Assembly: GCF_022026155.1 (NCBI RefSeq)
Contig: NZ_CP085041.1
Location: 1,644,306-1,708,305, forward strand
Reading direction: 5' to 3'
Length of the DNA: 64,000 nucleotides
Origin: Dissulfurimicrobium hydrothermale
GTDB taxonomy: Bacteria; Desulfobacterota; Dissulfuribacteria; Dissulfuribacterales; Sh68
Part shown: positions 56,176 through 64,000 of the stretch, piece after piece
How positions within the stretch are numbered: position 1 is the stretch's first letter
How the letters are laid out: every line of letters starts with the position of its first letter
The notes under the pieces: generated by a model
Told to the model about the DNA's origin: nothing
The model's database searches: none
The model's input: the letters and a program-made list of their open reading frames with translations, nothing else
Program-made: the position numbers and the translations under genes

Positions 56176-56616
56176 ATGAAAAAGGAATTGGAAGACCTGT
56201 TTATCGAAGGACAGTTTAAGCTCATGGACGGGGATCTTAACGGTTCCATCAAGATCTTTTGTGAAATAATCGAGAAAGATCCCGAGGCCGGACAGGCCTA
56301 TCAGGCGAGAGCGGTTGCATATATGAAACTTGATAATATAGATGCGGCCGTAAGCGACATAAATTCGGCCATATCGTGTGAACCCCAAAATGTGCGCTAC
56401 ATATATCGAAAAGGCATCATTCTCTTTAAAAAGGGCGATATCCAGGAGGCACTTGACTCCGTCAATCATGCACTGGAAATAGACCCGACTTATCCGGCCG
56501 CCTATGTCTTGAGGTCAAAGATTTACGAAAAACTCGGGGACAACGAACAGGCCGCCGCTGATATGAGCCATGCGATGATGCTGAAAAAAGAGACCACCAA
56601 GATGGTCGACTGGTAA
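56176..56616 (+). CDS. TPR-repeat protein
   Basis: About 146 residues, no signal peptide. Three tetratricopeptide repeats can be read: EGQFKLMDGDLNGSIKIFCEIIEKDPEAGQAYQARAVAYMKLDNIDAAVSDINSAISCEP..., then KGDIQEALDSVNHALEIDP and YVLRSKIYEKLGDNEQAAADMSHAM. A protein-protein adaptor of unknown partner. It lies just beyond the tRNA-Gly terminator. Confidence 0.85.
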   Translation: MKKELEDLFIEGQFKLMDGDLNGSIKIFCEIIEKDPEAGQAYQARAVAYMKLDNIDAAVSDINSAISCEPQNVRYIYRKGIILFKKGDIQEALDSVNHALEIDPTYPAAYVLRSKIYEKLGDNEQAAADMSHAMMLKKETTKMVDW

Positions 56617-56651
56617 GAGATGTTGACTTCCGCCCTAGAGGCGGCCTCCAC

Positions 56652-57377
56652 CTAGGTCCTGTTGCGTCCGGTCGCCCAGAGTATCTGTCTGCAAAGACCT
56701 CTTACTAGCCTTACCTCCCTTGACCGCAGCTCGACCCTGGCGAAGAGCCTTCTAACGTTTCTTATCCAATAATCCGGATTTTTGGGATCTATAAGGCCTA
56801 TGGCCAAAAAGGCCTCCTTCAGATGTTCGTACATCGCTTCAAGCTCTTTCAATGAAGCAAGCCTGGGTTTGAAGCCAGGCTCCTGGATGTCGGCGGCAAA
56901 TATCTCGTAACACAATATCATCACGCTCTGCGCAAGGTTAATAGATGAAAAACCGGCTGTAGGTATGGTTACAATGGACTGGCATAGGCACAGATCTTCG
57001 TTGGTAAGCCCCCATTTCTCCGAACCGAACACAAGCGCCACTTTGTTCGTGTGGCTCAATGCCGCAACGGATGCGGCCATTTCCCGCGGGGTATCGGTCG
57101 GCCTACGCCGCCTCCCTGTACGCGCCGTGGAACCGACAGCATAATTAAATGATGATAACGCCTCTTCAAGACTATCATGGACTGACATGCCATATATTAT
57201 TTCAGCCGCCTCATGTGTGGCCATCTTGAGCATCTTCTCACGGTTGAGGTCATGAGGGCGCACCAAGACAAGACGCCATATACCCATATTCTTGCAACAC
57301 CTTGCAGCAGCCCCTATGTTTTCTGGGTACTTAGGCTCGACCAGCACCACGCCTATATTTTCCATAACTGCACTCAT
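56652..57377 (-). CDS. trmJ: TrmH-superfamily RNA methyltransferase, TrmJ-like
   Basis: About 241 residues. SPOUT motifs VVLVEPKYPENIGAAARCCKNMG, ALVFGSEKWGLTNEDL and TIPTAGFSSINLAQSVMILCYEI match TrmJ (2-prime-O-methylation of tRNA position 32). The C-terminal helical extension is present. Start is unsure: ATG at 57377 or 57365 (MENIGVVLV); neither has a clear ribosome site. Confidence 0.85.
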   Translation of the reverse strand: MSAVMENIGVVLVEPKYPENIGAAARCCKNMGIWRLVLVRPHDLNREKMLKMATHEAAEIIYGMSVHDSLEEALSSFNYAVGSTARTGRRRRPTDTPREMAASVAALSHTNKVALVFGSEKWGLTNEDLCLCQSIVTIPTAGFSSINLAQSVMILCYEIFAADIQEPGFKPRLASLKELEAMYEHLKEAFLAIGLIDPKNPDYWIRNVRRLFARVELRSREVRLVRGLCRQILWATGRNRT

Positions 57378-57523
57378 GGTGGCATAGAATAACACAAATG
57401 CCGACCAGGCCAAGACGCAAGACAAGGTGCAGGCCATATTGCAACGACCGACATGAATTGTTTACATCCGTAGAGAATGGATTAAAATCAGCATATTGAT
57501 AATCTTATTGTGGGTTGAAGGCC

Positions 57524-58051
57524 ATGACATCCAAGTGTGGTTCGCCGATATTTATAAAGATTCCTTGTTATCTTACAGGTCGTCTTGTATTGGATACAGA
57601 CAGGGAGCGCATAAGACAGAAGCTTGCCAAATTTCTCATCAATGAACGCGGATACAGGATAGACGACTTCATGCTTGACAGAGAGATCCTTCTTGAAATA
57701 GACGGCCGAAAACTCATAGCACTGATAGATATGACAGTAAAGATCAACAACCGTTCACTCATGATACTCAGAGGAGGCCCAGGCTCTGTCGTGACAAGGG
57801 AGTCCGGGACCATTGCCGCGGCCCGTCTTATAGAACCGGACTATATAGTGCCATGGGCTGTGCAGGCGAATCTGTTCGACGCCGCGCTCATTGATGTACG
57901 ACTAAAAAAGTCCGTCGGCTACGGCTGGGATATCATTCCCTCAAGACAAAGGCTCCTCGACATGACCTCTGATTGGCCTCCGCCGAAACTCCCGGAAAAA
58001 CGCATCCCGATAGAGAGGCAAATACTATACTCATACGACAGCCACGGCTGA
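57524..58051 (+). CDS. Stand-alone HsdR N-terminal-like (HSDR_N_2) domain protein
   Basis: About 175 residues. The segment RQKLAKFLINERGYRIDDFMLDREI, then ALIDMTVKINNRSLMILRGGPGSV, resembles the nuclease-fold N-domain of type I restriction R subunits. The expected D-ExK nuclease triad is not intact: the E-x-K position reads MILRGG. No methylase, specificity or helicase gene is nearby, so a restriction role is unlikely. Function unknown. It starts with ATG after GAAGG; an earlier TTG at 57515 is possible. Confidence 0.7.
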   Translation: MTSKCGSPIFIKIPCYLTGRLVLDTDRERIRQKLAKFLINERGYRIDDFMLDREILLEIDGRKLIALIDMTVKINNRSLMILRGGPGSVVTRESGTIAAARLIEPDYIVPWAVQANLFDAALIDVRLKKSVGYGWDIIPSRQRLLDMTSDWPPPKLPEKRIPIERQILYSYDSHG

Positions 58052-58108
58052 CACAACAGACTCCAGGCGTCAGGTGACGTCTTGATCTGTAAATAAAAAG
58101 AAACGGCA

Positions 58109-59677
58109 TTGGACTGGCTGCTCCCAATCATCTCAGGTCTCCTTCTGACCTCAATATTTCCACCCTTTTCCATCGGTGTCTTGATACCAGTGGCCCTTGT
58201 GCCGCTCCTGTGCACCATTAAAAAAAAGACATGGAAAGAAGCGTTTAGATACGGCTTCGCAGCCGGTATCTGCCATTTCGGCACGCTTCTCTGGTGGATA
58301 GCCCCCACTATCGCCAGATATGGCAAACTCCCGCTGTGGGCTTCATGGCCAGTGGTCGGACTCCTCGCCTGCTACCTAGCTGTCTATCCGGCCGCGTGGT
58401 CGGCCTATATCTCCATTGTTTCGAGCAAAAGGCACCCCATCCATCTCATCATCTCTGTCCCAGCGGCCTGGGTCATCCTTGAATGGATCAGGGGACATTT
58501 TCTGAGCGGCTTTCCGTGGGGGAGTCTTGCCTACAGCCTTGTGCCGAACCCATCCTTCATACAAACGGCCGACATCTACGGCCCTTATGGCCTCTCATTT
58601 CTGATCGTCCTGGCCAACATGATCCTCTGGGATCTGGGGGAAACAATAAAGACAAACGGCATTTCAGACCTCAAAAAACCTACCATAGCGGGAGAGGCCG
58701 CTCTCCTGATCTTCGGCACTGCCTTTTTGTGGTATTATGGCGAGATGCAAATAAATCGCATCGCAAGCAAAGATGCCCTCTACCCAGCCCATTTTGCCGC
58801 AGCCATTCAAGGCTCCATCCCGCAAGATGAAAAATGGGATCCAGCCTTTCAACAAGGGACAATCGGGATCTACAAACGCCTGAGCAAAGAAGCCGTAGAA
58901 AACGCCAGAGCGTTCAATAAAAATAATCCTAAAAATCCAATAATTATCTGGCCGGAGACCGCTGCCCCATTTTATTTCCAGGATGGCAGTCCGTTAAGTA
59001 GACAAGTACTCTCTCTTGCCAAGGAGTTGAAGGCCATTATACTCTTCGGAAGCCCTTCCTATAGCCTTCGCAAAGGCAGCGGAGACACGGAATTCTTCAA
59101 CAGTGCCTATGCCGTCACCCCAAACGGCATGGTCGCAGGCAGATATGACAAGATCCATCTGGTGCCATTTGGAGAATATATGCCTTTCGGATGGGTAACC
59201 GCCTGGGCAAAGGAGTTTATACCTACTGCAGGGGAATTTCAGGCCGGAAGTTCACTTAAACCAATTTCGTGGGATGGCGTCCATATAGGAACGCTTATAT
59301 GCTTTGAAAGCATATTCCCTGGATTGGGGGCAGGTCTTGTCAGGCATGGCGCCAATCTGATCGCAATCATTACAAACGACGCATGGTTCGGACATACCGG
59401 AGCCCCTTATCAGCATGAAGAAATGGCGGTCTTGAGGGCGGTTGAGACCAGAAGATGGGTGATCAGGGCCGCCAATACAGGCGTGAGCTCTATCATATCG
59501 CCGTGGGGAGAGAGATCCTCCTATACAAAGATATTTCTCCCGTGCTACACGACAGGCGTCGTGCATCTGAGAGACGACCTCACCTTCTTCGTCAGACATG
59601 GGGCGGGTTGGGTCTTGGCCATATTTTTTGTTGCCGCTATTATGCCGTTTTTGTATTTTAAAGAAAAAAAGAGGTGA
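58109..59677 (+). CDS. lnt: Apolipoprotein N-acyltransferase
   Basis: About 522 residues. N-terminal half with six to seven membrane helices, C-terminal nitrilase fold with the catalytic triad: Glu in WPETAAPFY, Lys in YDKIHLVPFGEYMPFG, Cys in LICFESIFPG. Adds the third acyl chain to lipoproteins in the inner membrane. TTG start. prfB begins eight bases after the stop codon. Confidence 0.94.
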   Translation: MDWLLPIISGLLLTSIFPPFSIGVLIPVALVPLLCTIKKKTWKEAFRYGFAAGICHFGTLLWWIAPTIARYGKLPLWASWPVVGLLACYLAVYPAAWSAYISIVSSKRHPIHLIISVPAAWVILEWIRGHFLSGFPWGSLAYSLVPNPSFIQTADIYGPYGLSFLIVLANMILWDLGETIKTNGISDLKKPTIAGEAALLIFGTAFLWYYGEMQINRIASKDALYPAHFAAAIQGSIPQDEKWDPAFQQGTIGIYKRLSKEAVENARAFNKNNPKNPIIIWPETAAPFYFQDGSPLSRQVLSLAKELKAIILFGSPSYSLRKGSGDTEFFNSAYAVTPNGMVAGRYDKIHLVPFGEYMPFGWVTAWAKEFIPTAGEFQAGSSLKPISWDGVHIGTLICFESIFPGLGAGLVRHGANLIAIITNDAWFGHTGAPYQHEEMAVLRAVETRRWVIRAANTGVSSIISPWGERSSYTKIFLPCYTTGVVHLRDDLTFFVRHGAGWVLAIFFVAAIMPFLYFKEKKR

Positions 59678-59684
59678 TGACCAA

Positions 59685-60813
59685 ATGAAAAAAGAAGACC
59701 CGAGCGCAAAGACGCTCATGCTTGAAAAGATTAAGAGATATCTACAGGAAACTGGCTGCGGGCTTGAACACCTGAGAGGTTATCTTTGATGAAGAAGAGA
59801 TAAACGAGCGCCTCTCCCAAATAGAACATGAGATGCTCAGCCCAGGTTTTTGGGACGATCCAGCCTCAAAAGAACTCTTAAGGGAGCGCTCTGCCCTTGC
59901 CAGCCAGAAAGAACTAATCAAACGTCTTTCAACTACACACGAGGAACTCGTACTGCTGTTTGAGATGGCCGAGGACGAGGGTGACGACGAGGCGCTTAAA
60001 GAGGTTTTTAAAGGCCTTGAATCACTGAAAGAGGAGATTGAAAGGGCCGAGATATCCAGGCTGCTTTCAGGTCCGCACGACAATCTGAATGCGATTGTGA
60101 CCATCCATGCCGGTGCAGGCGGCACGGAGGCCCAAGACTGGGCGGAAATGCTTTTGAGGATGTATCTAAGATGGGCTGAGCGGCGGGGTTTTTCTGTAAA
60201 GCTCCTGGACCTTATGCCCGGTGATGAAGCAGGGATAAAAGGCGCAACCTTCCTCGCCGAAGGTGCTTATGCCTACGGATATCTCAAATCAGAGGCCGGC
60301 ATCCACCGTCTTGTCCGCATATCGCCGTTTGATGCCTCAGGAAGGAGACATACATCCTTTGCTTCCGTATTTGTGGCCCCTGAGCTCGACGAGTCCATAG
60401 AGATTGAGATAAATGAAAAAGATCTGCGTATAGACACCTACAGGGCAAGCGGTGCAGGGGGGCAACACGTAAACAAGACAAGCTCAGCTGTCCGCATAAC
60501 GCACATCCCGACTGGGATCGTTGTACAGTGCCAAAATGAACGCTCGCAGCACAAGAACAAGGCCATCGCAATGAAGATACTCATGGGGAGACTCTATGAG
60601 CTTGAACGCTCGAAAAAAGAGGCCGAGAAACAAAAAATCCATGGCGACAAAAAGGAGATAGCCTGGGGCAGTCAGATCCGCTCATACACCCTTCAGCCCT
60701 ACCAACTGGTAAAGGATCACAGGACGGAGCTTGAAATAGGAAACGTCGGAGCGGTGCTGGACGGCGATATAGATCCATTCATAAACGCCTATCTTAAACA
60801 AAACGCTGCATAG
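59685..60813 (+). CDS. prfB: Peptide chain release factor 2 (programmed +1 frameshift)
   Basis: About 375 residues after shifting. Frame 1 runs from the ATG at 59685 (site GAGGTG) for 34 codons to CTT then TGA at 59787. Reading resumes one base later at GAT (59788) and continues to the TAG at 60813. Domain 2 has the stop-codon-recognising SPF (RISPFDASG) and domain 3 the catalytic GGQ (GAGGQHVNKTSSAVRI). It terminates at UGA and UAA. Without the shift only a 34-residue peptide is made. Confidence 0.95.
59774..59790 (+). promoter_or_regulatory. prfB: Programmed +1 frameshift site of prfB
   Basis: Internal Shine-Dalgarno-like GAGAGG (59774-59779), three-to-four-base spacer, slippery CTT (59784-59786), in-frame TGA (59787-59789). 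Low RF2 makes the ribosome slip forward one base on CTTT, giving autoregulation. The base after TGA is T rather than the common C. Confidence 0.93.
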
Positions 60814-60827
60814 CCAGCTGTCCTACT

Positions 60828-61775
60828 TCATGGCAAATCAAGGTAACGTATCTCGCCAGTATTCACCGTGACCTCCTCCCCATCATCAAGTGCGAGCAGC
60901 AGACCGCCGTCGTCTGTCACGCCGACCGCAGTGGCAACAAATTCAGGGGCATTGTCAGCATCAAATCCAAACACACACCTCCTGCCGATCGTATCGCTTG
61001 CAAGGACAAAGGCCCTGAGCACGGGATTGGGCGCCCAGGTATCATCAATAATATCCAGCCTTGACAACTCCCACTTGTGGAGGTCGGCGAACACCAAACC
61101 TATCCTCGAAAGGAGATGCGCTGCTAAGGAAACGGCCGGCCACGGTCTTTTTGTTGCGGTCAAAAGGGATGCGGCCTGTGGGAGATGCGACGGAAAGGCC
61201 TCGATGTTTATATTCAATCCTATACCGAAAAGTATATAACTTTCGCTTGAGCCTGGGCACGTTATCACCTCCGTAAGCGTGCCGGCCACCTTCTTGCCGT
61301 GCACCAGGACGTCGTTTATCCACCTTACTGATACACTTGACAGCCCCCACTCCCTCAAGACCTGGGTTATGGCAACGCCTATACCAAGACTGTAGAAAGA
61401 CCAAAACTGCTTGGAAAGCCTCGGATAAATAGCGATGCAAAGATAGATTCCGCCTGCAGGCGACCACCACTGGCGCCCCATGCGGCCCTTTGCCTGGGCC
61501 AGACTCTCAGCCCACCAAATACAGCCTGATGGATGGCTCAAGCCGGTTTCGTCGGCCCTTAAAATGGCCTCTTTTGCCAGAGGCATAAGGCGCGGAGCCC
61601 TTTCAAGGCAGATAATCTCACGGCCTACGATGTCCTTGGCCCTTGATGCAAGTTCGACCGCATCTTCTCTTGTACTGGACATAATGGCGACATCCTGCGC
61701 CATATAACAGTCGATGAGCCTCTTTAAGGCCGCAGCCCTTTCCTCGTTCCTTGACATCGATTGATAAACACCCAT
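60828..61775 (-). CDS. birA: Biotin--[biotin carboxyl carrier protein] ligase (BirA-type, no DNA-binding domain)
   Basis: About 315 residues. The lipoyl/biotin transferase core is seen: AKGRMGRQWWSPAGGIYLCIAIYP (GRGRxGR motif with K for the first R), VRWINDVLVHGKKVAGTLTE (the normal WPND reads WIND) and FGIGLNINIEAFP. No winged helix, so it is not the repressor type. N-terminal 90 residues are unusual. Start could also be ATG at 61757. Biotin ligation is inferred; a different lipoate-like substrate is not excluded. Confidence 0.82.
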   Translation of the reverse strand: MGVYQSMSRNEERAAALKRLIDCYMAQDVAIMSSTREDAVELASRAKDIVGREIICLERAPRLMPLAKEAILRADETGLSHPSGCIWWAESLAQAKGRMGRQWWSPAGGIYLCIAIYPRLSKQFWSFYSLGIGVAITQVLREWGLSSVSVRWINDVLVHGKKVAGTLTEVITCPGSSESYILFGIGLNINIEAFPSHLPQAASLLTATKRPWPAVSLAAHLLSRIGLVFADLHKWELSRLDIIDDTWAPNPVLRAFVLASDTIGRRCVFGFDADNAPEFVATAVGVTDDGGLLLALDDGEEVTVNTGEIRYLDLP

Positions 61776-61807
61776 ATTTTAAAAAATAAGCCATTGAGGT
61801 GGATATT

Positions 61808-62611
61808 ATGATACGAAAACCTGCTGTTGCAAACCAGTTTTATGACGGCGATCCATTGAGACTGCACCATGAGGTGGGCAGACTTATAAGACGCATAACA
61901 GGACCAAGGCCGGCATTGATGGTCGTTTCTCCACATGCAGGTTATATGTATTCCGGCCATGTGGCAGGGGCGGTGTTCAGAATGATAGATGTGCCAGAGA
62001 CCTGCGTTATTCTTGGTCCGAACCATACAGGTCTTGGAGAGCCAGCAGCAGTAATGACAAGCGGCTCATGGGCCATGCCGATGGGGACTATACCTATAGA
62101 AGAATCGCTGGCGGCGGAGTTGATCAAAGAATCCGGATACCTTGCAGACGATGCAAACGCCCACGTCTATGAACACTCCATTGAGGTGCAGTTGCCTTTC
62201 TTACAATATCGCCAGCCCGATTTAAAGATCGTCCCGATCTGCCTGAGCGTGCTCAGCTACCAAATCTGCAAAGAGATAGGTCTTGCGATTGCAAGGGCGA
62301 TCGTGAGATTCTCGAAACCAGTCCTGTTGGTTGCAAGTACGGATATGAGCCATTATGAACCGAGGGATTCCGCCGAGTCGAAGGATAAAGAGGCATTAAA
62401 ATACATCCTGAACCTCGATCCGGAAGGCCTCTATAACACGGTCCGTGCAAGAGGGATATCTATGTGCGGCGTAATACCTACTGCAGCGGCCCTCACGGCC
62501 GCCATCTCTCTCGGCGCTTCAAAGGCCTCTCTGGTCAAATATACGACAAGCGGGGACATAACTGGCGACTACCGTAACGTTGTGGGCTATGCGGGATGTG
62601 TCATCGAATGA
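61808..62611 (+). CDS. MEMO1-family protein (AmmeMemoRadiSam system protein B type)
   Basis: About 267 residues. Conserved metal and active-site residues: VVSPHAGYMYSGHVAGAVF, LGPNHTGLGEPAAVM, HSIEVQLPFLQYR, STDMSHYEP and CGVIPTAAAL. The family is related to LigB dioxygenases; its biochemical role is unknown. The usual AMMECR1 and radical-SAM partners are not adjacent. The ATG at 61808 follows GAGGTGG; a GTG at 61799 is less likely. Confidence 0.88.
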   Translation: MIRKPAVANQFYDGDPLRLHHEVGRLIRRITGPRPALMVVSPHAGYMYSGHVAGAVFRMIDVPETCVILGPNHTGLGEPAAVMTSGSWAMPMGTIPIEESLAAELIKESGYLADDANAHVYEHSIEVQLPFLQYRQPDLKIVPICLSVLSYQICKEIGLAIARAIVRFSKPVLLVASTDMSHYEPRDSAESKDKEALKYILNLDPEGLYNTVRARGISMCGVIPTAAALTAAISLGASKASLVKYTTSGDITGDYRNVVGYAGCVIE

Positions 62612-62629
62612 CATCCTTTGGCGGCATAC

Positions 62630-62658
62630 TTGACTTTTTGCCTGTCTAACTTTATAAA
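62630..62658 (+). promoter_or_regulatory. Promoter of tRNA-Gln
   Basis: TTGACT (62630-62635), 17-base spacer, TATAAA (62653-62658), 17 bases before the tRNA. Strong match. Confidence 0.8.
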
Positions 62659-62675
62659 AGATGCCAGTGTTCTCA

Positions 62676-62749
62676 TGGGGGATCGTCTAACGGCAGGACC
62701 GCAGACTCTGGATCTGCTTATCGGGGTTCGAATCCCTGTCCCCCAGCCA
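62676..62749 (+). tRNA. tRNA-Gln (anticodon CTG)
   Basis: 74 bases with encoded CCA. Acceptor TGGGGGA pairs with TCCCCCA, discriminator G. D arm TCGTCTAACGGCAGGA, anticodon arm GCAGACTCTGGATCTGC (CTG), T arm GGGGTTCGAATCCCT. The U1-A72 pair is the usual bacterial tRNA-Gln feature. Confidence 0.97.
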
Positions 62750-62782
62750 AACAATCCAACTCTATTCTACCTGGAACATTAA

Positions 62783-63373
62783 ATGATCCGTCTGCCCAAA
62801 CCGATCGCCCCTTCAGAGATTGCATTTGATATAGACGGCGTCATTGCTGACACGATGGAGTCATTTTTAAATATCGCCAGGAAGGAATTCGGCATAACAC
62901 ACCTTAAAAAAGATCACATCACCTCTTATTGGCTTGAAGATTGCATTTCTATACCCATCCATATTACCCACGCTATAATAGACCGCCTTGTTAAAGACCC
63001 TTTCGGCACGGCGCTGACCCCGATCGAAGGGGCAAGGGAGGCCCTTTCGACCCTCATCCCTCACTCTTCCTTGACCTTTGTCACGGCAAGACCTGACAGT
63101 GGCCCTATAACCGAATGGCTCCATTCCATCCTGCCTGAAGCAACGCGGCACAGACTGAACGTCATCGCAACTGGTGAACATGCCAAAAAAGTGGATGTGT
63201 TGAAGGCCATCGGCGTCTCCTATTTTGTAGAAGACAATCTTGATACATGTGACAGCCTATATAGAGAGGGCATCAATGCTATTGTATTTGATCAACCGTG
63301 GAACAGGGGTCATACGCCATTTTTAAGAGTGACCTCATGGAAAGAAATCATGGAGATGATAAAATTTGATTAG
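62783..63373 (+). CDS. HAD-superfamily hydrolase (5-prime-nucleotidase-like)
   Basis: About 196 residues. Motif I FDIDGVIADTMESF carries both Asp (DxDGV); a later ATRPDSGP-type VTARPDS (motif II/III) and VEDNLDTCDSLYREG (motif IV) are visible. Similar to the NT5C-type putative nucleotidases. Substrate is not known. Its last codons overlap the P-type ATPase start. Confidence 0.85.
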   Translation: MIRLPKPIAPSEIAFDIDGVIADTMESFLNIARKEFGITHLKKDHITSYWLEDCISIPIHITHAIIDRLVKDPFGTALTPIEGAREALSTLIPHSSLTFVTARPDSGPITEWLHSILPEATRHRLNVIATGEHAKKVDVLKAIGVSYFVEDNLDTCDSLYREGINAIVFDQPWNRGHTPFLRVTSWKEIMEMIKFD

Positions 63374-64000
63374 GGATGACGCCCACTGCCTCGATACAAT
63401 CGTCGTGGCAAAAAAACTCAAGACCGATCTAAATCAAGGGCTTACAGTCGATGAGGCCAAACGCAGGCTGGAAGATATAGGTCCAAATGCACTCCCCGAG
63501 GAAAAAAGACGCGGACTTGCAGAGCTTTTTCTCGACCAGTTCAAAGACTTCTTGATCATCCTACTCATCGCCGCAGCAGCAGTCTCCGGCGCCCTGGGCG
63601 AATATGTAGACGCAGCGGCCATTGTAGTCATCATAACCATAAACGCTGTCATAGGGCTTGTGCAGGAATACAAGGCAGAGAAGGCCATCGAGGCCTTGAA
63701 ATCCTTGGCAGCCGCCCATGCCCTGGTGAAAAGGGACGGTGCGGTAATTGAAATACCCACCTCCGAGCTGGTGCCTGGCGATCTAGTGCTCCTTGATGCA
63801 GGCAGGATAGTCCCAGCCGATCTGAGACTAATAGAAGGCACCATGCTCAAGGTACAGGAGGCCGCACTTACGGGCGAATCCATACCTGTTGACAAACGAC
63901 CCGATAAGGTCTTCGCATCCAATGCCCCGATAGGAGACAGGCAGAACATGGTCTTCAAAGGGACACAGGTGGTGCTGGGCCGTGGACTAGGCATAGTGGT
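63366..64000 (+). CDS. P-type Ca2+-type cation-transporting ATPase (5-prime part; runs off the window)
   Basis: Translated by hand: TTG at 63366 overlaps the HAD stop and the frame is open to the end (about 211 codons). The cation-ATPase N-domain (LNQGLTVDEAKRRLEDIGPNALP) comes first, then a membrane pair (FLIILLIAAAAVSGALGEY, AAIVVIITINAVIGLVQEY). The actuator domain follows, with VPGDLVLLDAGRIVPADLRLIEG and the hallmark TGES in ALTGESIPVDK. The phosphorylated Asp lies beyond the window. Related to SERCA/PMR1-type Ca2+ pumps; Mg, Na or K transport is possible. Confidence 0.9.
   Translation, partial: MIRDDAHCLDTIVVAKKLKTDLNQGLTVDEAKRRLEDIGPNALPEEKRRGLAELFLDQFKDFLIILLIAAAAVSGALGEYVDAAAIVVIITINAVIGLVQEYKAEKAIEALKSLAAAHALVKRDGAVIEIPTSELVPGDLVLLDAGRIVPADLRLIEGTMLKVQEAALTGESIPVDKRPDKVFASNAPIGDRQNMVFKGTQVVLGRGLGIV

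Noticed and set aside
57524-58051. A restriction-modification system around the HsdR-like domain
   Set aside because: No methylase, specificity or helicase partner, and the nuclease residues look lost.
63434-63994. Minus-strand open frame (186 codons) at the window end
   Set aside because: Antisense to the P-type ATPase whose actuator motifs (TGES) are clear on the plus strand.

Overview
The window reads as chromosomal DNA of an anaerobic, Gram-negative Desulfobacterota-like (deltaproteobacterial) bacterium. The basis is an outer-membrane and lipoprotein toolkit (TonB/ExbBD, TonB-dependent receptors, Lnt, a BamE-like lipoprotein), a secreted seven-heme cytochrome c, a secreted DsrE-like protein, a GlcF/Hdr-type Fe-S protein, a fused homocysteine methyltransferase/MTHFR, and TTG/GTG starts with GGAGG-type ribosome binding sites. 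This is inference from gene content; no 16S rRNA or other marker fixes the species.

Layout. 1-5.3 kb: cell-wall enzymes (partial MltB-like transglycosylase, M23 peptidase), YjbQ, miaA, pgsA and an HDOD protein. 5.5-23.4 kb: the main accessory region, all on the minus strand. A 12-gene, nearly gap-free run (receptor, binding protein, permease, two ATPases, ExbB, ExbD, TonB, two-part CobN, ChlI-like and ChlD-like chelatase subunits) starts from a sigma70-like promoter preceded by tandem repeats. It is followed by a separate unit, a cobalamin riboswitch driving a second receptor and binding protein, which ends in a scar of two broken genes. A 244-bp block is identical by eye between the two binding-protein loci. 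23.6-28.8 kb: BaeSR-like two-component system, divergent Spy-like chaperone, a small frameshifted His-rich gene and an AT-rich YVTN beta-propeller gene.

28.8-47.8 kb is largely housekeeping: LOG protein, glgB, recN, a PP-loop protein, a PpiD-like chaperone, the methionine/folate fusion, a PhoU-DUF47 fusion, then the conserved ffh-rpsP-khpA-rimM-trmD-rplS-rnhB-yraN block with typA and a slipin. 48.1-51.2 kb holds three consecutive exported proteins (DsrE-like, heptaheme cytochrome, prenyltransferase-like repeat protein). 51.2-64 kb: Fe-S oxidoreductase subunit, holA, proC, a Fur-FeoA fusion, tRNA-Gly(GCC), TrmJ-like methyltransferase, lnt, prfB with its programmed frameshift, birA, a MEMO1-family protein, tRNA-Gln(CTG), a HAD protein and a partial P-type Ca2+ ATPase.

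The most interesting system is the 9.1-23.4 kb operon. It joins complete TonB-dependent uptake machinery for a metal-tetrapyrrole-like ligand to a CobN/ChlI/ChlD chelatase. Import is therefore probably coupled to metal insertion into, or metal removal from, the imported tetrapyrrole. The riboswitch marks only the neighbouring unit as cobalamin-controlled, so the long operon may serve a different ligand such as heme or an incomplete corrinoid.
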